Source of the DNA: Salegentibacter salinarum
Lineage (GTDB): Bacteria; Bacteroidota; Bacteroidia; Flavobacteriales; Flavobacteriaceae
Length of the DNA: 64,000 nt
NCBI RefSeq assembly: GCF_900168115.1
Contig: NZ_FUZC01000016.1
Coordinates: 1-64,000 of the forward strand
Reading direction: 5' to 3'
This document shows, one piece after another, positions 47,601-55,033 of the stretch. A program made the position numbers and the translations under genes. Under the pieces are notes generated by a model that saw only the letters and a list, made by a program, of their open reading frames with translations, searched no databases and was not told where the DNA came from. How positions within the stretch are numbered: position 1 is the stretch's first letter; the number at the start of each line of letters is the position of its first letter.

Positions 47601-48157
47601 AAATTGCTGAATATAAAGGCCAGTTATTTGGAATCACTTCTGCCGCCGAAGAGCAAGCCGAGGTTCTTTCTAACTTTCTGGCCGGTGATGTTGGCAGTAT
47701 TTACCGCGGATCGGTATTAATGAATATCCTAAAATTCAAAAACCTGGACCTTTGTAGTGTCGGAGATATAAATGTACCTGATAACGATCCATCATACGAG
47801 GAGATTGTTTTTACCGATGTCAGTAAAAGATATTATAAAAAATGTATTGTAAAAGATGATTTGCTGGTGGGAGCCATTTTAATGGGGGATAAAAATGAAT
47901 TTGCTCAATTTAAAACACTTATTGAAAGTAAAATGGAATTGGCCGATCAGCGGGATACCTTATTACGGGGGTCAGGAAGCAGTAAGCCGGTAAAAGGAAA
48001 ACTTGTTTGCTCCTGTAGCCAGGTTGGTGCCGGAAATTTACAGGAAGCCATTAAAAATGGAAATAAAGATTTTACAACACTTTGCAAAGAAACCGGTGCC
48101 GGTTTGGGTTGTGGAAGTTGTAAGACCGAAGTTCGGGAACTTTTAGCGGTGGGGTAG
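44633..48157 (+). CDS. Assimilatory nitrate reductase fused to a NirB-like NAD(P)H/FAD module and BFD cluster
   Basis: At 1174 aa this is a three-part fusion. Residues 1-700 form a molybdopterin oxidoreductase of the NasA type: a 4Fe-4S site at Cys13, Cys16, Cys20 and Cys48, then NTNSRLCMSSAVVAYKKTFG, and the C-terminal molydop-binding domain (LTTGRVRDQWHSMTKTG). From about 707 to 1110 a FAD/NAD(P) module resembles that of NirB (IIIIGAGAAAFRFVQ, HVVIVGGGLLGLELAAAL, IFAIGEIAEY). The last 50 residues are a BFD-like [2Fe-2S] domain (LVCSCSQVGAGN, GLGCGSCKTEV). In other bacteria the reductase gets electrons from a separate NasB/NasC protein; here the chain seems built in, so NAD(P)H could drive nitrate to nitrite directly. 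It follows narK by 114 bp. Confidence 0.93.
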   Translation: MKKIQQEEFKTTCSYCGVGCGIVAQKSSDNKITVKGDKNHPVNRGMLCSKGMNLDYVANDLSDRILYPEMRWSKSHPRERVSWHKGLDRAARVFKTLIQKYGPDSVGFYVSGQCLTEEYYIANKLTKGFLGTNNIDTNSRLCMSSAVVAYKKTFGEDSVPVSYDDIELADCFLIAGANPAWCHPILFRRLEKHKEENPEEVKVIVVDPRRTDSARFADLHLQLIPGTDIILFNAIGRRLIERGYIDKRFIKEHTENFQDYKKQAYSLSLKKAAKGCGLPVDEIKEAAEMIGRSKGFISMWAMGLNQSSVGTDKNFALLNLSLITGRVGKPGNGPFSLTGQPNAMGGREVGGMANLLAVHKNLNNPQHRQEVADFWGVDKISEKPGYTATEMFDALESGELKAVWIACTNPMVSLPDVRKAEAALKKAKFVVVQEISHKSDTLECADLVLPAAGWMEKEGTMTNSERRISYLPQELSPPGEARADVEIFCDFAQRMGFSEFNYNSTEEIYAEYCEMTKGTNIDISHLNYDRLKNEGSIQWPVPEYRHPGTTRLFEDHQFYTPSKKAIFNIPASINNTSTLPDEEFPLILTTGRVRDQWHSMTKTGKVSRLRTHYSSPVLEINPVDGIKYFIKNGEVVEVKSENGNVRLRAKITKDVRPGVLFLPMHWGKQLSSDLNRANNLTFNRVDPQSKEPDFKFTRVSVSKFKKPVEKIIIIGAGAAAFRFVQNYRDHNVDDELHVFSEEEHPFYNRVLLPEYVTEELSWEKLLKIKETELGKLNLQLHKGGAISKIDEKEKSVTDHLGKKHHFDKLIIATGSRAFVPKDAQLDLPGRFTMRSKLDADEFKTYLQNTGLPAEEQHVVIVGGGLLGLELAAALQKENVNITIVQRSSRLMERQLDILSSRLLASDVQERGINIYFDNEVSTVFDDQENPGELDISLKSGKILNAHAIAYAIGTRPNIEIAKESGLNCGRGVKINEHLQTSNPNIFAIGEIAEYKGQLFGITSAAEEQAEVLSNFLAGDVGSIYRGSVLMNILKFKNLDLCSVGDINVPDNDPSYEEIVFTDVSKRYYKKCIVKDDLLVGAILMGDKNEFAQFKTLIESKMELADQRDTLLRGSGSSKPVKGKLVCSCSQVGAGNLQEAIKNGNKDFTTLCKETGAGLGCGSCKTEVRELLAVG

Positions 48158-48202
48158 CTTGCACTTTTGCTCACGGCTTCAGTTTAAATTAATAGAATAT
48201 TT

Positions 48203-49651
48203 ATGGAAAAATCATTCTCGAGAATAATTATAAAAGGAGGAGTTTTGTCGCCTGCTGAATTAAAGGAAATCGTAGAACTGGCCGAAACATCAGGTTCAGA
48301 TTCTATTTCACTGGGGTCACGGCAGGATATTTTGATTACCAAAGAAATTGAGGTTGATAATTTTTCTGCTGAAAATAAATATCAAATCATTCCGCCTAAA
48401 ACTGATGGATCTGAAAATATAGTTTCTTCCTATGTTGCTGCCGATATTTTTCCGGGAACGCACTGGCTTACCGGTGACCGGTATTTATATGTTTTGGAAC
48501 AATTTAGAAATCCGTCCAATTTAAAAGTAAATATTACAGATCCTAAACAACGCCTGGTTCCTTTATTTACGGGGGATCTAAATTTTATTGCATCGGAACA
48601 CGAAGATTATTGGTATTTATACATCAGGTTACCTGAATGGAAAAAAATGCAGGTGTATCCCGCACTTATCTATACCTGGGACGTGGGAGAAATTGTCTAT
48701 GGAATTGAAGAATTGCTTCAGGAAGAACCTGAAGAGGTTGAAATGATCTTCAATTTATTAAGTGATGCCCTGGAATCCAATAATAGAACCGTAGATAAAG
48801 CTTTGGAAATCGGTTACCACCCATTTCCCTATTACGAAGGAATGAATAAAATTGGAATGGATAGTTATTGGCTGGGACTTTACTGGCGAAATAATAAATA
48901 TTACACCAGTTTTTTAAAAGAAATGTGTGATTTATGCGCCGAGTCCAAAATTGGAAAAATTTCAATTACCCCCTGGAAATCTTTGATTATAAAGGGTATT
49001 CCAACAAATTCTAAACTTGAATGGGAGAAATTTCTCGGAAAAAGCGGAATTAATGTACGGCACTCTATGTTAGAATTAAACTGGCATATTCCGGTAGATA
49101 ACGAAGAAGCGCTGAACCTAAAAAAATACCTGGTTTCAAATTTTGATCAAAACGATATTAGCACCTATGGATTGACTTTCGGTATTTTCGATTCAACCAA
49201 AAGAAGCAACTATTTTACTGCAGTGGTAATTGAAAAAAATCAGGCGCCAGAAATTCTAAATGAGATTGGGGTACGCGACACTTACAATTTACTTTACGCT
49301 CAAAATTTTGATCCCAATACCCGAGATTATGTGATTCACGTACAGGAAGTTGATAAAGTTGAATTACCCGGTTTACTTATAGAATTGAGTAAAATGTATT
49401 TTAACCAATTAGGAGAAAAGGAAGAAAAACCCCGAAAAAAGCCCGAACCAGAACCCAGGAAGGAAAAATCAAGTAAAGAGATCTGGCAGTGTAATGCCTG
49501 CCTCAGTATTTATGATGCAGAATTTGGTGATATTACTCAGGAAATCCCTCCTGGCACCAGTTTTACGCAATTACCGGGAAACTACGAATGTCCGCTATGT
49601 GAGGCTACAAAATCAGAATTTGAAAAACGCATTCAGGAAAAGGTTGGTTAA
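48203..49651 (+). CDS. Nitrite/sulfite reductase-like protein fused to a C-terminal rubredoxin
   Basis: The 482-aa protein has two parts. Residues 1-420 recall the ferredoxin-type half-domains of nitrite/sulfite reductases (IIIKGGVLSPAELKEIVELA, SISLGSRQDILI), but I see no siroheme cysteine set, so it is probably not catalytic in that way. A Pro/Lys/Glu-rich linker (about 410-432) leads to a rubredoxin: WQCNACLSIYD and YECPLCEA carry the four iron-binding cysteines. It likely passes single electrons within the nitrate/nitrite system. It lies 45 bp after the nitrate reductase fusion in the same direction. Similar proteins are, to my knowledge, found in flavobacterial nitrate clusters, but the role is not established. 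Confidence 0.75.
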   Translation: MEKSFSRIIIKGGVLSPAELKEIVELAETSGSDSISLGSRQDILITKEIEVDNFSAENKYQIIPPKTDGSENIVSSYVAADIFPGTHWLTGDRYLYVLEQFRNPSNLKVNITDPKQRLVPLFTGDLNFIASEHEDYWYLYIRLPEWKKMQVYPALIYTWDVGEIVYGIEELLQEEPEEVEMIFNLLSDALESNNRTVDKALEIGYHPFPYYEGMNKIGMDSYWLGLYWRNNKYYTSFLKEMCDLCAESKIGKISITPWKSLIIKGIPTNSKLEWEKFLGKSGINVRHSMLELNWHIPVDNEEALNLKKYLVSNFDQNDISTYGLTFGIFDSTKRSNYFTAVVIEKNQAPEILNEIGVRDTYNLLYAQNFDPNTRDYVIHVQEVDKVELPGLLIELSKMYFNQLGEKEEKPRKKPEPEPRKEKSSKEIWQCNACLSIYDAEFGDITQEIPPGTSFTQLPGNYECPLCEATKSEFEKRIQEKVG

Positions 49652-49667
49652 TTTTTAATAAAGAGTT

Positions 49668-50480
49668 TTATGCAGTTTGGTGTAAATTAAGATAGTTTAA
49701 GTTTTGAAGGACAAATTCGTCAACTTCACTATTATTCACCCCGTTATTATATGCCTCACATTCCTTTACCACTTCGCCAATAATGATAATTGCCGGGGTT
49801 CCAATTTTATATTTTTTTACCAGGTTTTCAATATTATGAATGTTTCCGGCAATGAGCTTTTGATCCTCCCAAGTCCCGTTTTGTATTATTGCAATCGGTA
49901 ATTCTCCTTTAGCTTCGTTTTTATATAAAGCCACAATTTCAGCCAGTTTACTCATTCCCATTAAAATCACAACAGTTGCTGAAGTTTTGGCTGCCAGGGC
50001 TACATCTTTAGAAAGTTTATGTCCCGAAGTTGTCCCGGTAATCACCCAAAAACTTTCGGCGGTATGCCGTTTGGTCACCGGGATTCCCGCCGAAGCCGGC
50101 ACCGAGATGGCCGAAGAAATTCCCGGGATTATTTCTACTTTTACGCCATGTGCACAGGCATATTTCTTTTCTTCACTTCCGCGGCCAAAGACAAAAGGAT
50201 CTCCTCCTTTTAAGCGAACTACCGGTCCCTTTTCCCTGGCAAATTTTACTATAAGCTCATTAATCTGGTCCTGAGCATACGCGTGGCAACCCTTTCTTTT
50301 TCCGACGAAAATTTTTTCGGCATTGGATGCGTGTTCCAGAATTTGAGGATTTACTAATGCGTCGTAAAGAACAACGGCTGCAATACTCAGTGTCTTTACA
50401 GCTTTTAAAGTCAGCAAATCCGGGTCTCCGGGACCAGCACCAACGATTGTACATTTTGGGTTTTGGATTAGTGTTTGCAT
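49668..50480 (-). CDS. cobA: Uroporphyrinogen-III C-methyltransferase (siroheme synthesis)
   Basis: The 270-aa SUMT enzyme adds two methyl groups from S-adenosylmethionine to uroporphyrinogen III, giving precorrin-2. The signatures are VGAGPGDPDLLTLKAVK at residues 13-29, VRLKGGDPFVFGRG at about 88-101, PGISSAISVPASAGIPVTKR near 118-137, and MGMSKLAEI. The methyltransferase domain stands alone, without the CysG oxidase/ferrochelatase part, so other genes must complete siroheme. Siroheme is the NirB cofactor, which explains its location. It converges on the rubredoxin fusion gene with a 16-bp gap and has its own promoter region with a palindrome. Confidence 0.95.
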   Translation of the reverse strand: MQTLIQNPKCTIVGAGPGDPDLLTLKAVKTLSIAAVVLYDALVNPQILEHASNAEKIFVGKRKGCHAYAQDQINELIVKFAREKGPVVRLKGGDPFVFGRGSEEKKYACAHGVKVEIIPGISSAISVPASAGIPVTKRHTAESFWVITGTTSGHKLSKDVALAAKTSATVVILMGMSKLAEIVALYKNEAKGELPIAIIQNGTWEDQKLIAGNIHNIENLVKKYKIGTPAIIIIGEVVKECEAYNNGVNNSEVDEFVLQNLNYLNLHQTA

Positions 50481-50572
50481 TTTTATCTGATTATTTTCAA
50501 TTCTGACTGCAAAATTAATTCAGGTATAACCTTCAGTTAGAAAACACAATTTATAAAAACCCTTAGAAAATT

Positions 50573-50586
50573 AAGTATTTTTACGT
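50573..50586. promoter_or_regulatory. Nitrate-regulon palindrome upstream of cobA
   Basis: AAGTATTTTTACGT is a near-palindrome with the same half-sites as those before nirB and narK (AAGTAT left, ACGTAA as reverse of right). On the minus strand it is followed by ATTTTC. It lies 92 bp upstream of the cobA start. Confidence 0.45.
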
Positions 50587-50967
50587 AATTAATCACTTAC
50601 AAGAAAGTGTTTTTATCAGCTTCGCAATGTTCCGGATTAAAATTAATACTATATTATTTTCAGAAGAAAATAATAAGAAACCCCTAATAAATTCCTTTCT
50701 AGATCTTTCCAAAGTATAAGCAAAACAATTCATAATCCCGCTTTATGATAAAAAGCTACCTCTTTTAATTAAATTCTAAACAAATTAATACGTGATTTAT
50801 ATAATTTAAAATCCATTCAATATCCTAACTCAAAATTTATTATTTTTAGTGGATTAAACTAATTAAAAATATTGCGGCTTTGTGAAAATTTGTGTCTTTT
50901 CCCACCGAATATTTGATAATTATAATTATCTGAACAATTAAACCGAAAATCTATCCCTACACCGCCT
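50587..50967. other. Intergenic region between cobA and the response regulator gene
   Basis: The 487-bp gap (50481-50967) includes the palindrome listed separately. The remainder is AT-rich with no supported open frame, RNA or repeat. It must hold divergent promoters. Confidence 0.4.
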
Positions 50968-51969
50968 ATGTTTAAGAATAAATCCTACCATTTCCTATTA
51001 ATCGAGGATAACGATGGAGATTATTACTTAATCTCTGATTATTTAAAAGAAAAATTACCAGAGCATTCCCTAACCCGGTATAGTAGATTCTCAGATTTTA
51101 AAGAGAATGAACTTAATGTCAAATATGACGCTATTCTGCTTGATCTTAACCTTCCCGATAATAAAGGAAATGACCTGGTAACCAAAATTTGCCATCTTTT
51201 TGCTGAAATTCCTATAATTGTATTAACGGGAGAAGTTTTTGAAGAATTTGCGTTACATGCTATTTCCCTGGGTGCTTCAGATTATTTGATAAAAGATAAT
51301 CTAAACCCCGATATCTTATATAAAAGTATAATTTACAGTATTGAGCGAAAAGCAAATCTGCAATTACTTAAAAAATCGCAGCAATTATATTACGATTTGT
51401 TTGAGTTTAATCCCCAGCCAACCTGGGTTTATGATTTGGAGACTTTACGGTTTTTAGATGTAAATGAGAAAGCTATAAATCATTATGGATATTCTAAGGA
51501 AGAATTTCTAAATATGACGATAAAAGATATTCGGCCAAAAGAAGATATTCCAATAATGGAAGCCTCTTTAAAAGATTTTAAAGCTGAAAAAAAGTTAGAG
51601 GGGAAAAGGATTTTTACTCATTTAAAACAAAATGGCTCAGAAATTCAGGTGAAGATTGACAGTAAAATTATCACTTATATGAATCGCAGGGCCGCAATAA
51701 TTGTTGCTACCGATATAACCGAGGAAATTGAACACCAGCAAATAATTGAAAAACAAAACGAAGAATTGAAAAATATCACCTGGATACAATCCCATTTAGT
51801 TAGGGCCCCAGTTGCAAAAATTCTAAGTATAGTGAAAGAAACTACCTGGCATGAGCTAAACGGGGAAGAACGTAATTTTTTATTTAAAGGTTTAAATGAC
51901 TCGGCTACCGAATTAGATGGAATTACCCGCCAAATAATCGGGAAATCTGAAGCTATACTTCAACTATAA
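50968..51969 (+). CDS. Response regulator with PAS domain and an HisKA-like segment but no ATPase domain
   Basis: The 333-aa protein has a receiver domain (residues 5-125) with acidic residues at 13-14, phosphoacceptor Asp59 (AILLDLNLPD) and Lys in YLIKDN. A PAS domain follows at about 140-255 (QPTWVYDLETLRFLDVNEKA). The last 70 residues (ITWIQSHLVRAPVAKILSIV) match the His-box of flavobacterial histidine kinases that read SHxLRAPxA, yet the chain ends before any ATPase domain. It may be phosphorylated by other kinases or act as a phosphotransfer protein. It stands alone beside the nitrate cluster, but no evidence ties it to nitrate. Confidence 0.85.
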   Translation: MFKNKSYHFLLIEDNDGDYYLISDYLKEKLPEHSLTRYSRFSDFKENELNVKYDAILLDLNLPDNKGNDLVTKICHLFAEIPIIVLTGEVFEEFALHAISLGASDYLIKDNLNPDILYKSIIYSIERKANLQLLKKSQQLYYDLFEFNPQPTWVYDLETLRFLDVNEKAINHYGYSKEEFLNMTIKDIRPKEDIPIMEASLKDFKAEKKLEGKRIFTHLKQNGSEIQVKIDSKIITYMNRRAAIIVATDITEEIEHQQIIEKQNEELKNITWIQSHLVRAPVAKILSIVKETTWHELNGEERNFLFKGLNDSATELDGITRQIIGKSEAILQL

Positions 51970-51993
51970 AGATATAGCTAAAAAAAATCCAGA

Positions 51994-53214
51994 TCATTCA
52001 GCGTTTGATTTATTAACCGATTTAGCGTACCATTTAGAAAAGGCTAAACTACTAAGGCCGTGAATTACCGTAGAAGCCATTACCACCAAACTTGTAACAA
52101 TCCATGCATTTTCATCTTTAGTCTTTTCAAGAGTTAGTATAGAATAATAAAGTGCAGCCACACCAATGGGACCAAACCAGCCGATTAATAGCTGATCTTT
52201 AAATTTGGATTTAAATTGAGGAGCTGCCCTAAGAATCAAGAGAAAACCGGGAATCCTTCTGAATAAAATTATCGCCAGAATTATGGCTAATGAAGTCCAA
52301 ATCCCTAAATCTATCCACTCTTTCCAGGGAAGAAGTAAACCAAAAATAAAAAATACCGGAATTGTAAATATACGATCCATAGATTCCTGAACATGTTCCT
52401 CCTGAATAGTTTCATTTTCAGAAATTTCAGAAGAAAAAGCAAAACCTCCTATAAAAACGCTAAAAATTCCGTTCATACCTATCGCATTAAACCCAGATAA
52501 TAATAAAAATGCAAGCGCCAAAGAAAAAGGCAATACCGCTTTAGTGGTCATCCATCCTTTCACGTGGGCCTTATGCATTAATTTTCCTAATAATTTTCCT
52601 AATCCGAATGCTAAAAACCCGCATAGAACGGTTGCAAACAGTAAATCTTTTAAAACCCAGTTTTGAAAATTCTGCCCGGTGGTTATCGAAGCAAGAATTA
52701 GAAGAATTAACGGATAAACCAGCCCATCGTTTACTCCAGATTCAAACGAAATTGTATTTCTTATCCTTGCCGCTAAAAATTTCTTTGCATTCTCTCCAGA
52801 AACAATTGTAGAGGCCACTACAGGATCTGTAGGAGTTATGATTGCTCCTATAAGGCAGCTTTCAGGTAGCGATAGAGGCAACAACCAGAATAAGAGAACT
52901 GAACTACTTAAAAACATTGCAAGAATTCCCAAAACAATAATCATAGATTGTGTTTTAAAATGCTTTCTAAAGTAATTAGGGGGAATACGTAATGCCGTAG
53001 CCATTAGAGCTACAGCCATAGTAAATTCTGTAGCCTTTTTAAGAATATCTAGAGATTTACTATTCTCCAGTGATATTAAGTTGAATAAATCGGGGCCAAG
53101 GACCACCCCAAAAATTAATGCAATTAAAGGATCGGTTATATAATGATTCTCCAGTTTTTTATAAAAGGTGCCAGATAGAATAATTAAAGCACTAATAGTA
53201 AAGATTAATAACAT
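51994..53214 (-). CDS. Na+/H+ (cation/proton) antiporter
   Basis: The 406-aa membrane protein has about twelve helices and belongs to the CPA cation:proton antiporter superfamily. Key sequences are PTDPVVASTIVSG near 130 (helix 4/5 break) and FESGVNDGLVYPLILL near 155, which carries the Asn-Asp ion-binding pair. WFGPIGVAALYYSIL near 345 is conserved too. It would exchange sodium for protons across the inner membrane, useful to a marine bacterium. It converges on the response regulator gene with 24 bp between them. Downstream of its start region lies intron debris. Confidence 0.92.
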   Translation of the reverse strand: MLLIFTISALIILSGTFYKKLENHYITDPLIALIFGVVLGPDLFNLISLENSKSLDILKKATEFTMAVALMATALRIPPNYFRKHFKTQSMIIVLGILAMFLSSSVLLFWLLPLSLPESCLIGAIITPTDPVVASTIVSGENAKKFLAARIRNTISFESGVNDGLVYPLILLILASITTGQNFQNWVLKDLLFATVLCGFLAFGLGKLLGKLMHKAHVKGWMTTKAVLPFSLALAFLLLSGFNAIGMNGIFSVFIGGFAFSSEISENETIQEEHVQESMDRIFTIPVFFIFGLLLPWKEWIDLGIWTSLAIILAIILFRRIPGFLLILRAAPQFKSKFKDQLLIGWFGPIGVAALYYSILTLEKTKDENAWIVTSLVVMASTVIHGLSSLAFSKWYAKSVNKSNAE

Positions 53215-53399
53215 ATCACTCGACTTTAAAGGCGGTTGTTTATAGATATCATTGTTTATCCTAAACCTAAGTTATTAAATTATTTATGCTAAAAGAAAAT
53301 TGCCGGTTTCATATCATTGAAAATGTAAATGTTTTTTATTCAGTAGTTGGAAAATTTCCTCCATAAAATCTTTAGTTAATTTCTGTAGTTAAAATCAAG
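53215..53399. other. Upstream region of the antiporter gene
   Basis: AT-rich DNA between the antiporter start and the intron-derived segment. It should hold the antiporter promoter; no confident element could be assigned. Confidence 0.3.
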
Positions 53400-53551
53400 A
53401 ATCGGGTAGGAAGTTAAGGATTAGTTCCCTACCTGTCCTCCCACACCTGATTCTGCCTCGCGATAGACACCCTTGCTTTTGGCTAAAGATAGGCAGCTAT
53501 AAACCCTCATAACGGACTTGCACCGTCGAGTGATATGCATGCTCGGCACAC
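53400..53551 (-). other. Segment resembling the 5-prime part of a group II intron
   Basis: On the minus strand the stretch starts GTGTGCCGAGCATGC and includes ACTCGACGGTGCAAGTCCGTT, which resemble the 5-prime end and domain I start of bacterial group II introns, followed by CAAGGGTGTCTATCGCGAGGCAG. It lies just after the 3-prime end (domains V-VI) of the intron described next, about ten bases on. It may be a second, truncated copy inserted beside the first. Assignment is by pattern only. Confidence 0.4.
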
Positions 53552-53563
53552 CATAAACAAGTA

Positions 53564-53607
53564 GGGTGAAGATAATAAATATTTGAGCATTTATTATCTT
53601 CATCCCT
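53564..53607 (-). ncRNA. Group II intron domain VI-like hairpin
   Basis: A 14-bp perfect stem (TGAAGATAATAAAT with its complement) is closed at the base by GGG/CCC with one unpaired A. It follows domain V by about six bases, as domain VI should. The unpaired A could be the branch point, but it is on the 5-prime side of the stem, unlike the usual place. Confidence 0.5.
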
Positions 53608-53613
53608 CTTCCA

Positions 53614-53644
53614 GAACCGGGCATACGGGTCTCGTACCCGGCTC
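53614..53644 (-). ncRNA. Group II intron domain V
   Basis: The 31-nt minus-strand sequence starts GAGCCGGGTACG and ends CCCGGTTC. It folds into a long stem-loop of domain V form with the AGC catalytic triad near the 5-prime base, four bases after the stop codon of the reverse transcriptase remnant. Confidence 0.7.
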
Positions 53645-53647
53645 ATG

Positions 53648-54675
53648 TTAAATCTTATTCAGTACTGTTCGATAGTACTGATGCAAAGTATTCCCTTCAA
53701 CGGTGTCCATTGCGTCCAACCCTAATTCTGAGAAGTACTTATTTGGCAGGGCATAGTGTATTAAATTGGTGGAGGAGTTTCTTCATCGGGTTACCGATAG
53801 CTTAAGAAAATTCCCCTTATAACCCATACGCCTTAGTTGTCGGTGAAGAGGTTTCCAGCTTTTCCAGCTTTTCATCACCATCATTCGTAACCTTCTCCTG
53901 ATCCAGCTTAAAAGATCCTGGAACAGCTTTTTGGTCAAGCCTATTCGAAAGTAGTTGGCAAAGCCCCTTAATAGCGGGTTCAGTTCTTTAATATAGAAAG
54001 CTATACTTTTGCCCTTTAGTTCTAGGGGTTAGTAATTTTACTCTCTTTTTGAACCTCTTGATGCTTTTGTAGGATACCACTACTCCATAGGGCTTATCAC
54101 CACACCTAAATATTGAATGCCTTCTTCGATGGGTGTCAGACTGCTCTTGTTTTTATTCACTTCTAACCGAAGCTCTTTTTCCAGATAACTCGTGGCTTTA
54201 GCCATATATTTTCCAGCTTGAGCTTTGGTTGGTGCAAACAACAGGACGTCACCGGCGAACCTCACCATTCGTATTCCTGAATTTTTCATATGCTGGTCGA
54301 ATACGTCTTAGCACTTCGTTTAAGACGATACCCATAACTGGAAGGATGGAATTCGGGATCGAAGATAGGTTGCAATACATTAAGCAGCGATTGTTGTACA
54401 ATACGATCTCTGATGGTTGGGATACCCAATCCTCTCTTGCTCCCGTCTGGTTTATCGATATTGACCCGCCTTACCGGCTGTGGCTTATACCTCCCCTCTT
54501 TTAGTTCCATGGAGAGTTGGCACAAATTCTCCTCTAAAGCTGAATTAAAATCAGCTATACTTTGGTTATCCACTCCCTGGGCTCTGGAACCTTTATTTTT
54601 CCTTACCTCACGGTAGGCTTGTTCCAGCCTCGGTAATGCATATACCTTGTCTATAAGACTGTACCATTTTCGCAT
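53648..54675 (-). pseudogene. Group II intron reverse transcriptase/maturase, internally deleted
   Basis: Piece one (54286-54675) gives YALPRLEQAYREVRKNKGS, GVDNQSI and GLGIPTIRDRIVQQSLL up to FHPSSYGYRLKRSA, that is RT domains 0-2. It then stops. Piece two (54080-54289) holds the active-site region as VRFAGDVLLFAP, where active enzymes have YADD; the second-position Gly and Phe replace Ala-Asp surroundings, and one catalytic Asp is lost. About 110-130 codons are missing between the two. Further frames to 53648 give the maturase domain (KELNPLLRGFANYFRIG, WIRRRLRMMVMKSWK, NKYFSELGLDAM) with an internal stop. It cannot be functional. Confidence 0.85.
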
Positions 54676-54983
54676 AAGGAAACTTTCTCTTCTTTGCAGT
54701 ACGGTTTATTTCTTCAGCAGAATTAGACAGATTGTTTGTTCATAAGATATACTGTTGTCTTTAGCACTGTGGCAATCTATAACAGTAAAAAGGGCACTTT
54801 TTGCAACCTTACCCCCAATATATGCCGGAATCGGTTCGATTTCTCTATGTTCCACTAACTTGCTAGGTCTTCCTTCACACCCCACCGTTGCCAGTGACGC
54901 ACTTGACTTTGCATTGCTCTTCCTCCGATAAGGTGAGCGGGCTTTCTTTCAAGCCTCGGAATTGTTTGTATGAAGGGCAAACA

Positions 54984-55013
54984 AAAAACCACCGGGAATT
55001 CCGGTGGTTTTAA
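54984..55013 (-). terminator. Rho-independent terminator of the TPR gene
   Basis: AAAACCACCGG and CCGGTGGTTTT form a strong hairpin with a short loop. On the minus strand it is followed by TTTTTTGTTTG. It lies 20 bp after the stop codon of the TPR gene. Confidence 0.85.
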
Positions 55014-55033
55014 AATATAAATAGAAGATTTAA

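Larger units (their letters stand above)
53564..54965 (-). mobile_element. Degenerate group II intron
   Basis: A reverse transcriptase/maturase remnant (53648-54675) is followed on the minus strand by an intron domain V (53614-53644) and a domain VI-like hairpin (53564-53607). About 290 bp upstream of the open frame (54676-54965) contain intron-like non-coding sequence such as GAAATCGAACCGATTCCGGC and GGTAAGGTTGCAAAAAG. The exact 5-prime boundary cannot be set. The protein is broken, so the intron cannot move by itself. It lies between the antiporter and a TPR gene, downstream of the TPR terminator. Confidence 0.8.

Noticed and set aside
53421-53624. 67-codon minus-strand frame
   Set aside because: It spans intron domains V-VI and the intron-like segment; structural RNA explains it better.
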